Source: Candidatus Aminicenans sakinawicola JGI OTU-1
Lineage (GTDB): Bacteria > Acidobacteriota > Aminicenantia > Aminicenantales > Aminicenantaceae
NCBI GenBank assembly: GCA_000493965.1
Contig: AWNV01000049.1
Span: 1-24,275 of the forward strand
Length of the DNA stretch: 24,275 nucleotides
Direction: 5' to 3'
The notes under the pieces: generated by a model
Seen by the model: the letters and a program-made list of their open reading frames with translations, nothing else
Databases searched by the model: none
What the model was told of the DNA's origin: nothing
Shown here: piece by piece, positions 1 through 8,908 of the stretch
How the letters are laid out: every line of letters begins with the position of its first letter
Position numbering within the stretch: position 1 is the stretch's first letter
Translations under genes and position numbers: made by a program

Positions 1-1743
1 TTTTTTAAAGACATTAATGGGAATACTATTTATATAGGAAAAACCCGTTCTTTAAAGGAGAGAGTCGGCTCGTATTTTCTCACTACATCTGATTCAAAAG
101 TAAACAAGATAATCTCTAAGACCAAAGAAATCGATTACCTTCTAACTGATACTGAAAAAGAGGCATCTTTTCTAGAGAATAATTTTATTCAGCAGTACCA
201 GCCAAAATTCAACTTAAGATCCAAGGATGATAAAAGTTTCCCTTACTTAAAGCTAACTTTAAATGAAAAATTTCCAGGTATATACTTCATCCGAAAAGTA
301 AAACCGGACAGAGCAAGATACTTTGGCCCATTCTATCCGTCTAATCAGGCACGAAAAACTATCCTTCTCATCAATAAGTATTTTGGAATAAGAAGCTGTA
401 AAGAAGCGATCCCTGGCAAAAGAAAAAGACCCTGCCTTGAGTTTGACTTAAAACTATGCTCAGCCCCTTGCACTGGAAATATCACAGCATCAGATTATAG
501 AGAGAAAGTGAATAACGCTATTCTATTCCTTGAAGGAAAAACAGATAGATTGATCAATACCTTAGAAGAAAAAATGCAGCAGGTTTCTGATAGACAGAAA
601 TTCGAACATGCCGCGTATTTGAGAGATCTTATCCTTATGATACATCATATGAAGGATAAGCCTAAATTCATATCTGTAAAAATGGAAAACAAAGACATTT
701 TTGGCTTTTACAGAGAGAAAGATAACATATACCTGAATGTTTTCCTTATGAGAGAAGGTAAAGTTGTCGAATCTGAAATTCTTTTTACCCACAGGGCCGA
801 AGGATCTTCAGATAGAGAAACTCTCTTTACACAAATACTAAGATTTTATAAAAACCGTAAAGATCTGCCTGATAAAATTCTTTTGCCTTTTCTACCTACA
901 GAAAAAGATCGGCTCTCAAAAGAACTTAGGAATCTTAAAGGCAAAAAAATCGAAATTATCATTCCTATTAAGGGAAAAAATAAAAAACTGGTGGAACTTG
1001 CGAACAGAAATGCAGAACATCTTCTCGAAAAAAATATCGAACAATTTTCACCGCTTATGGAGTTAAAGAATATTCTAAGCTTAAAGAGTTTACCTTTGCA
1101 TATCGATGGGTTTGACATCTCCAGCACAGGAGGAAAAGAATCCGTAGGTTCACTCGTTGTGTTTGAATATGGAAAACCCAGAAAAAATAAGTACCGAAAA
1201 TATAAGATAAAAACAGTCAAAACACCTGATGATGTGGCATGCATTCGAGAGGTTATCCAAAGAAGGTACACAAGGCTGCTCTCTACCGAAAAAAGAGAGT
1301 TACCTGACTTAATTCTAGTGGATGGAGGAAAAGGGCAGCTCAATACAGCAATAAAAACATTAAATAAACTCGGGTTGGAAAATACACCTGTAATCTCACT
1401 AGCAAAAAAAGAAGAAATCATTTTTACTCCACACTTCATAACAGGAATTAGACTGGACAGAACTTCTCCGGCATTAAAACTCATTCAGAGAGTAAGAGAC
1501 GAAGCCCACCGTTTTGCCATCTCTTTTCACAGACAGCAGAGGAAGAAAAAGAGCTTTTCCTCATTTCTCGATAACATCCCAGGTATTGGAAAAAAAAGAA
1601 AGGCTTTGCTTCTGGACAAATATAAAGGCATCACAGAGATCAAAAAAGCTCCTTTAGGGGAACTTGCTAAATTAACAGGGCCCAAGACTGCCAGCATACT
1701 TCTTGAAACCATAAACATGGGAGTAAATAGCAATGCTGATTGA
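1..1743 (+). CDS. uvrC: UvrABC excinuclease subunit C, 5' end outside window
   Basis: UvrC makes both incisions around bulky lesions in nucleotide excision repair. The frame is open from base 1, so the N-terminus lies upstream and 580 residues are visible. The sequence starts inside the GIY-YIG nuclease domain (NTIYIGKT, then LKERVGSYF). A four-Cys cluster follows (SCKEAIPG..RPCLEF..LCSAPC), matching the UvrC Fe-S site, then a UVR motif near visible residues 175-210 (EEKMQQVSDRQKFEHAAYLR). The RNase H-like 3' nuclease domain shows HIDGFDIS and PDLILVDGGKGQ, whose Asp residues are catalytic in the family. A helix-hairpin-helix (IPGIGKKRKALL) lies near the C-terminus. An internal GTG at 508 is not the start, because the conserved domain precedes it. 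secA begins 33 bp downstream on the same strand, probably in one operon. Confidence 0.97.
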   Translation, partial: FFKDINGNTIYIGKTRSLKERVGSYFLTTSDSKVNKIISKTKEIDYLLTDTEKEASFLENNFIQQYQPKFNLRSKDDKSFPYLKLTLNEKFPGIYFIRKVKPDRARYFGPFYPSNQARKTILLINKYFGIRSCKEAIPGKRKRPCLEFDLKLCSAPCTGNITASDYREKVNNAILFLEGKTDRLINTLEEKMQQVSDRQKFEHAAYLRDLILMIHHMKDKPKFISVKMENKDIFGFYREKDNIYLNVFLMREGKVVESEILFTHRAEGSSDRETLFTQILRFYKNRKDLPDKILLPFLPTEKDRLSKELRNLKGKKIEIIIPIKGKNKKLVELANRNAEHLLEKNIEQFSPLMELKNILSLKSLPLHIDGFDISSTGGKESVGSLVVFEYGKPRKNKYRKYKIKTVKTPDDVACIREVIQRRYTRLLSTEKRELPDLILVDGGKGQLNTAIKTLNKLGLENTPVISLAKKEEIIFTPHFITGIRLDRTSPALKLIQRVRDEAHRFAISFHRQQRKKKSFSSFLDNIPGIGKKRKALLLDKYKGITEIKKAPLGELAKLTGPKTASILLETINMGVNSNAD

Positions 1744-1776
1744 CAACTTCAGGGGTTTCTGCTACAAATTATTCAA

Positions 1777-4383
1777 ATGTTCAAGTGGCTGATCCGAAAA
1801 ATCTTCGGGACTAAAAATGAGAGAGACCTGAAAAAACTTCGACCATATGCTTCTGCCATCAACGAATATGAAAGCCGAATCAAAAAGCTCACAAACAGCC
1901 AGCTGAGCGAAAAGACCCCGTATTTCAAGGAAAAGCTCAATCAGGGGGCAAGCCTGGAAGATCTGCTTATTGAGGCATTTGCGGTTGTACGTGAAGTGTC
2001 TATAAGAACCGTGAACATGCGTCATTTTGATGTTCAGCTCATGGGCGGCGTTGTTCTTCATCAAGGGAAAATAGCTGAGATGAAAACAGGTGAAGGAAAA
2101 ACTCTGGTCGCAACTCTTCCTGCTTATCTGAATGCACTTGAAGGAAAAGGCGTTCACATCGTAACGGTTAATGATTACCTGGCAAAGAGAGATACGGAAT
2201 GGATGGGCCCAATTTTTAATTTTCTCGGTCTTGAAGTAGGGACAATCCAGCATGAAATGGGAGAACTTGAAAGAAAAGAAGCATACAGAGTAGACATTAC
2301 ATATGGCACAAATAACGAATTCGGATTTGATTATCTCCGAGACAATATGAAATTTCGTCTCTCTGACCTTTTTCAGAGAAAGCATCATTATGCCATTGTT
2401 GATGAAGTTGACAGCATTCTCATCGATGAAGCAAGAACTCCACTCATAATATCAGGCCCAACCGAAGAATCGACAGCTATTTACTATAAAGTTGATAATC
2501 TTGTCAGGCGGCTACATAAAGATAAAAACTTTCAAGTCGATGAAAAAACAAGGACAGTCGTTCTAACAGAAGAGGGAGTTGCAGAATCCGAAAAATTTCT
2601 CAATGTAAAAAATCTGTATGATCTTTCTCATATGGACTTAATTCATTCCATTAACCAGGCATTAAAAGCTCATCATCTCTTCAAAAGAGATGTAGATTAC
2701 ATGGTAAAAGAGGGCAAAGTAATTATCGTAGATGAATTTACTGGCCGATTAATGCCCGGAAGACGGTACAGCGATGGACTCCACCAGGCATTGGAAGCAA
2801 AAGAAAAAGTGCGTATAGAAGAAGAATATCAGACACTGGCTTCTGTTACATTTCAGAATTATTTCCGAATGTACGAGAAACTTGCCGGAATGACAGGTAC
2901 AGCAGTAACAGAAGCACAAGAATTCCAATCCATTTACAACTTGGATGTAGCGGAAATGCCTACAAATAAACCTCTAATACGGAACGAATACCCTGACGTA
3001 ATATACCGCACTGCAAAAGAAAAATGGAAAGCTGTTGTTGATGAAATCATTGAAAATAAAAACAAAGGGCGCCCTGTTCTTGTAGGGACAATCTCCATTG
3101 AAAACTCGGAGATTCTCAGTTCTCTATTGAGAAAGAAAAGAATCAAACATGTTGTTTTAAACGCAAAATATCATGAGCAGGAAGCAACAATCATTGCACA
3201 GGCAGGAAGAATCGAAGGTACAACCATTGCAACCAATATGGCAGGACGAGGAGTAGACATTCTTCTAGGAGGAAATCCTGAATATTTAGCCCGTGAGAAT
3301 CTAAAGAAAAGAGGAATTAATTTCACAGAGACCACAGAAGATATAAAAAGGGAAGCTATTTCTGAAGCACAAAAAATCACAGAAGTCGAGCATGATAAAG
3401 TCATCGAACTTAAAGGACTACATATAATCGGTACAGAAAGGCATGAAGCTCGAAGAATCGATAATCAGTTAAGAGGAAGGTCAGGCAGACAAGGAGATCC
3501 GGGTTCTTCCCACTTTTATTTGTCTTTAGAAGATAACCTGATGCGTATATTCGGAAGTGAAAGGATATCAGGGCTTATGGCACGGATTGGTATGCAGGAA
3601 GGAGTTCCTATTGAACATAAGATGGTCAGCAAAGCTATCGAAAGAGCCCAAAAACAGGTCGAAGGCCAAAATTTCTCCATACGAAAACACTTGCTGGAAT
3701 ATGATGACGTGATGAACAAGCAGAGGGAATCAATCTACAAGCTAAGGAGGGATATACTTCAAGGAGAAAATAAAAAGAAATATGTTGATAAACTTATTGT
3801 CACTCTTGTTGACTGGATAATGGAAAACCACACAGGAAAGGAAAAATCTCCAGAAGACTGGGACATCGAGGGATTTAAAAAGGCAATCGGAGCTCAATTC
3901 GGCTTGGATGTTGAAGATCTTCGAATTGGCTGGGATACAATAAACTTTGACGAATTAAGAGAATTATTACTTAAAACTTTAAGACATATATACGAAGAGA
4001 AAGAAAGCATAATTACTTCAGAACGCATGAGAGAATTTGAAGGAATGATCATGCTTCAAATCATAGACTCTCAGTGGAAAGACCACCTTCTAGCTATGGA
4101 CTATTTGAAAGAAGGTATCGGCCTTCGCGGTTATGGACAGAGAGACCCGTTGGTTGAATATAAAAAAGAAAGTTATGACATGTTTCAATCAATGATGGAC
4201 AGAATTGAGGACGAGACAATCCGATATCTTTTCCTTCTTCAACCAGTTGTAGAAGAAGAAATTCCGGAGAGAAAAGAACATCCAATATATTATCAACATC
4301 CTCAAAATGTACCCGTTCAAAGAGGAAAACAAGCAAGATCATTAATACCAAAAAAGAGAAAGAAGAAAAAAAGGAGAAAATAA
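1777..4383 (+). CDS. secA: Preprotein translocase ATPase SecA
   Basis: SecA is the cytosolic motor that drives unfolded preproteins through SecYEG. The 868-residue length is normal. Visible signatures are Walker A (MKTGEGKTL, about residues 102-110), the DEVD Walker B at about 209-212, TVNDYLAKRD, and the helicase motif with GTERHEARRIDNQ and GRSGRQGDPGS. The N-terminus (MFKWLIRKIFG) fits the family, which supports this ATG although no strong Shine-Dalgarno precedes it. The C-terminus ends in a Lys/Arg-rich tail and lacks the Cys-X-Cys...Cys-His/Cys zinc motif that binds SecB and phospholipid in proteobacteria, so coupling to SecB through that motif is unlikely. It sits between uvrC (33 bp) and guaB (11 bp). 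Confidence 0.98.
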   Translation: MFKWLIRKIFGTKNERDLKKLRPYASAINEYESRIKKLTNSQLSEKTPYFKEKLNQGASLEDLLIEAFAVVREVSIRTVNMRHFDVQLMGGVVLHQGKIAEMKTGEGKTLVATLPAYLNALEGKGVHIVTVNDYLAKRDTEWMGPIFNFLGLEVGTIQHEMGELERKEAYRVDITYGTNNEFGFDYLRDNMKFRLSDLFQRKHHYAIVDEVDSILIDEARTPLIISGPTEESTAIYYKVDNLVRRLHKDKNFQVDEKTRTVVLTEEGVAESEKFLNVKNLYDLSHMDLIHSINQALKAHHLFKRDVDYMVKEGKVIIVDEFTGRLMPGRRYSDGLHQALEAKEKVRIEEEYQTLASVTFQNYFRMYEKLAGMTGTAVTEAQEFQSIYNLDVAEMPTNKPLIRNEYPDVIYRTAKEKWKAVVDEIIENKNKGRPVLVGTISIENSEILSSLLRKKRIKHVVLNAKYHEQEATIIAQAGRIEGTTIATNMAGRGVDILLGGNPEYLARENLKKRGINFTETTEDIKREAISEAQKITEVEHDKVIELKGLHIIGTERHEARRIDNQLRGRSGRQGDPGSSHFYLSLEDNLMRIFGSERISGLMARIGMQEGVPIEHKMVSKAIERAQKQVEGQNFSIRKHLLEYDDVMNKQRESIYKLRRDILQGENKKKYVDKLIVTLVDWIMENHTGKEKSPEDWDIEGFKKAIGAQFGLDVEDLRIGWDTINFDELRELLLKTLRHIYEEKESIITSERMREFEGMIMLQIIDSQWKDHLLAMDYLKEGIGLRGYGQRDPLVEYKKESYDMFQSMMDRIEDETIRYLFLLQPVVEEEIPERKEHPIYYQHPQNVPVQRGKQARSLIPKKRKKKKRRK

Positions 4384-4394
4384 AGGGGGGCAAG

Positions 4395-5858
4395 ATGTTT
4401 AATCAAAATATGAAGGAAGGGTTGACTTTTGATGATGTTCTTATTCTCCCGACAAAAACCAGTGTGATCCCCGCCGAGGCAGATGTTTCCACGAAGTTTA
4501 GCCGGAATATTTCTCTCTTTATCCCTATTATAAGTGCTGCAATGGATACGGTCACAGAGTCAAAAATGGCCATTGCTTTAGCTCAACAAGGAGGGATCGG
4601 GATAATCCACCGTAACATGCCCATAGAAAAACAAGCTGAGGAAGTAGACAAAGTCAAACGTCATGAAAGTGGGATGATTGTCGATCCAATAACCATGAGA
4701 CCGCGAAACAAGATTTTCGAGGCTAAAGAAGCCATGAAAAAATATAAAATTTCCGGTCTTCCTATTACCGATCAGAATAATAAACTCGTAGGCATACTGA
4801 CAAACCGGGATATCAGGTTCGAAACCCGTTTGAACATCCCTATAGAAAAGGTTATGACAAAGAGTCTCATTACTGTTCCATTAGGAACTTCCCTCGAAGA
4901 AGCAGAAAAACTCTTCCATAAACACAAAATAGAAAAAATCCTTATGGTCGACGAATATTTTCAGCTTAAAGGATTGATAACTTATAAAGATGTCCTTAAA
5001 AGAATTCAATACCCGTATTCTTCCAAAGACAACTACGGCCGCTTGAGAGTCGGAGCAGCTATCGGTGTGGCCGAAGAAACACTGAATAGAGCAAAAGCTT
5101 TAATAAATGCAAAAGCAGATGTCCTGATAGTCGACACAGCTCACGGCCATTCTAAAAAAGTAATGGATACAATAAAGATGCTGAAAAAAGAATTCCCATC
5201 CCAGGAACTAATCGCAGGAAACATTGCAACAGTTGAAGCAGCTCAAGACCTTATCGAATTGGGTATAGATGCCGTAAAAGTTGGGGTAGGCCCAGGGTCA
5301 ATCTGCACAACAAGAGTTATCTCCGGAGCCGGAATGCCTCAAATTACAGCAATTGCAGATGTTTTTAAAGTAACTTATCAAAAAAATATTCCTCTTATCG
5401 CAGATGGAGGAATAAAATACTCCGGGGATATAACTAAAGCCATCGTCGCTGGTGCAAGCTCTGTTATGCTCGGAAATCTCCTTGCAGGAACCGATGAATC
5501 CCCTGGAGAAGTAGTTATCTATCAGGGCCGTTCATATAAAACCTACCGGGGAATGGGGTCTATTGAAGCCATGCGTGAAGGAAGCCGGGATAGATATTTC
5601 CAGGATTCTCTTTCATCAGACGCCAAGCTTGTTCCTGAGGGAATAGTAGGAAGAGTTCCTTATAATGGAAGTGTTGTCAATATCTTACAGATGATGGTCG
5701 GAGGACTAAAAGCAGGAATGGGATATGCAGGATGTAGAACCATCCAAAAATTACAAAAAAATGCGAAATTCATAAAAACTACTTCGGCTGGAATCAAAGA
5801 AAGCCACGTCCATGATGTTATAATCACAAAAGAAGCCCCTAATTATCATGTAGAATAA
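4395..5858 (+). CDS. guaB: Inosine-5'-monophosphate dehydrogenase
   Basis: GuaB oxidises IMP to XMP with NAD+, the committed step of guanine nucleotide synthesis. The 487 residues match the bacterial family. Visible features are the N-terminal barrel segment (EGLTFDDVLILP), two CBS domains inserted at roughly residues 95-210 (SGLPITDQNNKLVGILTNRD; KILMVDEYFQLKGLITYKD), and the catalytic loop GPGSICTTR with nucleophile Cys304. The flap region contains YRGMGSIEAM and the C-terminal region QMMVGGLKAGMGYAG. The ATG follows a strong purine-rich ribosome-binding site (AGGGGGGCAAG), 11 bp after the secA stop, so translation is probably coupled to the secA message. The gene ends in Val-Glu-stop inside a palindrome shared with the convergent panD. 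Confidence 0.98.
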   Translation: MFNQNMKEGLTFDDVLILPTKTSVIPAEADVSTKFSRNISLFIPIISAAMDTVTESKMAIALAQQGGIGIIHRNMPIEKQAEEVDKVKRHESGMIVDPITMRPRNKIFEAKEAMKKYKISGLPITDQNNKLVGILTNRDIRFETRLNIPIEKVMTKSLITVPLGTSLEEAEKLFHKHKIEKILMVDEYFQLKGLITYKDVLKRIQYPYSSKDNYGRLRVGAAIGVAEETLNRAKALINAKADVLIVDTAHGHSKKVMDTIKMLKKEFPSQELIAGNIATVEAAQDLIELGIDAVKVGVGPGSICTTRVISGAGMPQITAIADVFKVTYQKNIPLIADGGIKYSGDITKAIVAGASSVMLGNLLAGTDESPGEVVIYQGRSYKTYRGMGSIEAMREGSRDRYFQDSLSSDAKLVPEGIVGRVPYNGSVVNILQMMVGGLKAGMGYAGCRTIQKLQKNAKFIKTTSAGIKESHVHDVIITKEAPNYHVE

Positions 5859-5870
5859 TGATTATTCTAC
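5850..5870. repeat. 21-bp perfect palindrome spanning convergent guaB and panD ends
   Basis: Ten-base arms (GTAGAATAAT and its exact complement) surround a single central G at 5860. Each arm encodes the last two codons and stop of one gene, because both guaB and panD end in Val-Glu-TAA with only 3 bp between the stops. In RNA from either strand it could form a short AT-rich hairpin. Neither side has a convincing U-tract, so calling it a bidirectional terminator is tentative. Confidence 0.6.
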
Positions 5871-6218
5871 GCTTTTAATCCTGTTATTCTTATCAACAAT
5901 TACTATTTTCGGCATAAAAAACTCGATTTCTTCCTCATCCATCATAGCATAAGATGCTATTATCAACTTGTCTCCCTTTCGGGCTTTATGGGCAGCTGCC
6001 CCATTTATTCCAACAACTCCAGAATCCTTTTCGCCTTTAATCAGGTAGGTTACAAACCTTTCCCCGTTAGAAATATTGTACACATGAACCTGTTCAAAAG
6101 AGAACATACCTGCTTCTTTCATCAACATTTCATCCAGTGTTAAGCTTCCTTCATAATTGATATTTGTTTCTGTTACCGTCGCACGATGGATCTTTGTTTT
6201 TAACATTATTCTTTTCAC
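5862..6218 (-). CDS. panD: Aspartate 1-decarboxylase precursor
   Basis: PanD decarboxylates aspartate to beta-alanine for pantothenate synthesis. The proenzyme (118 aa) cleaves itself between Gly24 and Ser25 to create the pyruvoyl group; YEGSLTLDE places Gly-Ser exactly at 24-25. Other expected active-site positions are Lys9, His11, Arg54 and Tyr58. The start is GTG at 6218: AAGGAG, overlapping the last codons of panC, lies 9 bases upstream and this start gives canonical residue numbering. The alternative ATG is residue 5. It is the last gene of the dNK-panB-panC-panD operon, 6 bp after panC. Confidence 0.96.
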   Translation of the reverse strand: MKRIMLKTKIHRATVTETNINYEGSLTLDEMLMKEAGMFSFEQVHVYNISNGERFVTYLIKGEKDSGVVGINGAAAHKARKGDKLIIASYAMMDEEEIEFFMPKIVIVDKNNRIKSVE

Positions 6219-6224
6219 AGCATT

Positions 6225-7076
6225 TTACTCCTTAATTTTAACAATAATATTATCAATAAGCCTGATCTTGCCTACATATACAGCAATTGCAATCAAAGCT
6301 TTTTTATCTATTCTATCGATCGGATTAAGCTCTTCTAAATCTACAATTTCAACATAATCTATTCTTGTAAAAGACTCAGACTCTATGGTTTCTTTCATTT
6401 TTTGTATAATTTCTTCCGTTTTCCTCTCACCCGATTCTATCATCTGACGTGCCTGCTTCAGACTCCTGGATAAAGAAAGTGCTGCATTTCTCTCCTCTTG
6501 AGTTAGGTAAGAGTTGCGTGAGCTTAAAGCTAATCCATTTTTATCCCTTATAATGGGAAGGACATTAATTTTTACATCTAAATTAATATCGAGAACCATT
6601 TTTTCCAGGATGATGGCCTGCTGGGCATCTTTCTGGCCAAAAAAAGAAATATCTGGACTTATAATATTAAAAAGTTTCAAGACGACTGTACAAACTCCCC
6701 TGAAATGGCCATGTCTTGAAAAACCACATAGCCTATCCTGCAAACCATGAACCTCAATATAAGTCTTATGTCCCATTGGGTACATCTCGCTATCCCCGGG
6801 ATAGAATATATAATCCACTCCTTCCTTTTTTAAAATTTCATAATCCTGGTTCAAATCCCTGGGGTACTCTTTGAAATCCTCTCTTAGCCCGAATTGAGCC
6901 GGGTTTACAAATATAGAAACTACAGTGCAGTCTGTCTTTTTTATAGACTCTCTCACCAAACTTAAATGGCCCTCATGTAAATATCCCATAGTAGGAACAA
7001 GGCCTATAATCTTTCCTTTAGATTTTAAGCTCTTTATCTCAACCTTCATTTTGGAAATATCAGTTATAATTTTCAT
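6225..7076 (-). CDS. panC: Pantothenate synthetase (pantoate--beta-alanine ligase)
   Basis: PanC joins pantoate and beta-alanine with ATP through a pantoyl-adenylate. The 283 residues are normal for the family. The nucleotidyltransferase HIGH-like motif is seen in PTMGYLHEGHLSLV near residues 29-42, followed by SIFVNPAQFG, GQKDAQQAIIL (substrate binding), and the KMSKS-like LALSSRNSYL. Upstream of the ATG is only an A-rich stretch without a clear Shine-Dalgarno, so translation may depend on coupling to panB, 49 bp upstream. Its last codons carry the panD ribosome-binding site. Confidence 0.97.
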   Translation of the reverse strand: MKIITDISKMKVEIKSLKSKGKIIGLVPTMGYLHEGHLSLVRESIKKTDCTVVSIFVNPAQFGLREDFKEYPRDLNQDYEILKKEGVDYIFYPGDSEMYPMGHKTYIEVHGLQDRLCGFSRHGHFRGVCTVVLKLFNIISPDISFFGQKDAQQAIILEKMVLDINLDVKINVLPIIRDKNGLALSSRNSYLTQEERNAALSLSRSLKQARQMIESGERKTEEIIQKMKETIESESFTRIDYVEIVDLEELNPIDRIDKKALIAIAVYVGKIRLIDNIIVKIKE

Positions 7077-7125
7077 TTTTATAGTTTTTTTATTATAAAC
7101 TCCTGTTTCAGATTCCTTATATTTT

Positions 7126-8022
7126 TCAACTCTTCATATTTCTTTTAACTGATTTTAACAGTTCATCCAGAATCTTATCCGACTTTAGATGATAAGAGTG
7201 AAGATCATCCGGGAATTCTTTTTTCCTTACATCATTAATATATTCCCTTACAGCTTTACTGATAATCTCATGAAGATTTGCATATTTTTTAACAAACTTA
7301 GGAAAATACCCATTCGAATACCCAACAAGGTCATGGAAAACAAGGATCTGACCGTCACAATAAGGCCCTGCGCCTATTCCAATTGTAGGAATGTTAATTT
7401 TTTCGGTAATAATCCTAGACAACTCTGCAGGGATACACTCTAAAACCAATGAAAAGGCCCCTGCTTTTTCAAGATCCTGAGCATTCATAACAATTTTTTT
7501 TGCTTCCTCGATAGTTTTTCCCCTTACTCTGAACTGTCCTAACCGATTTATTGATTGTGGGGTTAATCCGATATGCCCCATTACCGGGATTTCAGCTTCT
7601 ACTAAACTCTCAACCAGTTTCAATCTTTTCTTTGTTGCTCCTTCGATCTTGACAGCTTTTGCTCCAGCCTCTTTAAGAAATCGAGAGGCATTACAAATAG
7701 ATTCTTCAACAGACAAGTGGAAGGAAAAATAGGGCATATCTCCAACAAGCAAAGCTCTCCTAGAAGCCCTCGCCACAGCTTTGGTATGATGAATCATTTC
7801 GTCCATTGTCACAGGGATAGTGTTCTCATATCCAAGGACTACCATCCCCAATGAGTCTCCTATTAGGATTAAGTCTACTCCTTCTTCATCAACGATTTTC
7901 GCTGTGGGAAAATCATAGGCTGTAAGAGCAATAATTTTTTCTCCCCTCTTTTTCTTTTCTTTAAGAGAAGGAATGGTTATTTTTTGGATTTTTTTATCAG
8001 GCATTTTGTCCTCTCTCCCCAT
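7126..8022 (-). CDS. panB: 3-methyl-2-oxobutanoate hydroxymethyltransferase
   Basis: PanB transfers a hydroxymethyl group from methylene-tetrahydrofolate to alpha-ketoisovalerate, giving ketopantoate. TIM-barrel family motifs are clear: LTAYDFPTAKIVD, LIGDSLGMV and VGDMPYF with metal-binding Asp residues, AVKIEGA, GHIGLTPQ, and LECIPAELS with the catalytic Glu. Two starts are possible. ATG at 8022 has GAGGTGAG almost touching it; ATG at 8004 (MPDKKIQK) has GAGAGG five bases away and gives the more usual N-terminus. I list the longer form. An in-frame A8 tract (7494-7501 on the plus strand) lies in the coding region and the gene is intact there. Confidence 0.96.
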   Translation of the reverse strand: MGREDKMPDKKIQKITIPSLKEKKKRGEKIIALTAYDFPTAKIVDEEGVDLILIGDSLGMVVLGYENTIPVTMDEMIHHTKAVARASRRALLVGDMPYFSFHLSVEESICNASRFLKEAGAKAVKIEGATKKRLKLVESLVEAEIPVMGHIGLTPQSINRLGQFRVRGKTIEEAKKIVMNAQDLEKAGAFSLVLECIPAELSRIITEKINIPTIGIGAGPYCDGQILVFHDLVGYSNGYFPKFVKKYANLHEIISKAVREYINDVRKKEFPDDLHSYHLKSDKILDELLKSVKRNMKS

Positions 8023-8081
8023 CTCACCTCTAATATTGAGATTGAGGTAAAGTCAATTTATGTTTATTTTCCAGTAACAGT

Positions 8082-8756
8082 CTATGATTTTTTCCTAAGT
8101 TCCTTATCTGATACTCCAAGAGGAACATAAAACAAAGGACTTTTCTTCATTTTTTTAATCTTGTCCACAAGGTCATCCATATGCTCTTCGTTATTAAAAT
8201 CCAAGTCATCTGCTCTTATTACAAGAAGAGGCGCAGCCTTGTAGTTAAAGAAAAAATAGTCAAAGGCCTCAAGAATATCCTCTAAATATTTTTCTGAAAT
8301 GTTTTTATCCATAAGGGAACCTTCTTTATCAATTCTTCTCAATAGAGCAGGTAAAGATATCTGGAGAAAAACAACTAAATCAGGTCTGGCAATTCTTTCG
8401 GAGAATATGCTGTATATTTTTTCATATACAATAAGTTCCTCATCAGCAAGTGTTTGATATGCATATATTTTATCTTTTTCAAACAGATAATCGCATATTA
8501 TTTTATCTTCAAATAAGCCTCTCTGTACAAGACTGGACTGCTGGTGATATCTGTTTACTAAAAAAACAAGCTGAGCAAGAAATGAGGCTCCTTCTTTTTC
8601 TTCATAGAAATCTTTAATATAAGGGTTTTCAAATCTATCTAGTATAACCCTTCCTCCTATTTTCTTAGCTAAAATATTTGAAAACTTTGTCTTGCCCGCT
8701 TTCAATACTCCTTCAATTGCAATGTGTTTAAAAACTATTTCTTCTGTACCAGACAT
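8082..8756 (-). CDS. Deoxynucleoside kinase (dAdo/dCyd kinase family)
   Basis: Phosphorylates a deoxynucleoside to its monophosphate for salvage. The 224-aa protein shows the P-loop GVLKAGKT at residues 16-23, the DRFENPYIKDFYEE segment that corresponds to the E-x-x-x-NPY-x-x-FY substrate motif of the dNK family, an LVFLVNRYHQQ helix, and PDLVVFLQIS before the Arg-rich lid (LPALLRRIDKEG). Substrate preference cannot be read from sequence. It is the first gene of the pan operon (59 bp before panB) and has its own promoter upstream. The ribosome-binding site is weak. Pairing with panB recalls folate/CoA-precursor clusters of other phyla, but no functional link is evident. Confidence 0.85.
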   Translation of the reverse strand: MSGTEEIVFKHIAIEGVLKAGKTKFSNILAKKIGGRVILDRFENPYIKDFYEEKEGASFLAQLVFLVNRYHQQSSLVQRGLFEDKIICDYLFEKDKIYAYQTLADEELIVYEKIYSIFSERIARPDLVVFLQISLPALLRRIDKEGSLMDKNISEKYLEDILEAFDYFFFNYKAAPLLVIRADDLDFNNEEHMDDLVDKIKKMKKSPLFYVPLGVSDKELRKKS

Positions 8757-8799
8757 TTTTAGCTCATAATTACCATTTTTTATTTAATATCAAAGCATA

Positions 8800-8828
8800 A
8801 AAATATCTAATAAAGTATTATAAGTCAA
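8800..8828 (-). promoter_or_regulatory. Predicted sigma-70 promoter of the dNK-panBCD operon
   Basis: On the minus strand TTGACT is followed after 17 bp by TATTTT, 43 bp before the dNK start codon. A TATAAT immediately after the -35 offers an alternative -10. It lies back to back with the plus-strand promoter at 8857; the two -35 boxes are 28 bp apart. Confidence 0.5.
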
Positions 8829-8842
8829 ATAAAAGAATCACA

Positions 8843-8853
8843 GACTGGCAGTC
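8843..8853. promoter_or_regulatory. Inverted repeat between divergent promoters, possible operator
   Basis: GACTGGCAGTC has 5-bp arms around a central G and sits exactly between the two back-to-back -35 elements. It is short enough to be chance; position is the main argument. Confidence 0.25.
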
Positions 8854-8856
8854 ACG

Positions 8857-8886
8857 TTGACATTAATATATATCTGTTACTATAAT
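8857..8886 (+). promoter_or_regulatory. Consensus sigma-70 promoter driving 8909-9085
   Basis: TTGACA and TATAAT are both perfect hexamers separated by 18 bp. Transcription would start near 8893 and run toward the 3' end of the minus-strand AOR gene. The only thing downstream on this strand is the short ORF at 8909. Confidence 0.55.
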
Positions 8887-8908
8887 ATTTTAAAATAGAT
8901 TCAGAGAG

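Noticed and set aside
846..1484. 212-aa minus-strand ORF inside uvrC and similar long antisense frames in secA, mobA and the AOR gene
   Set aside because: Each mirrors a well-supported gene; composition and lack of motifs mark them as shadows.
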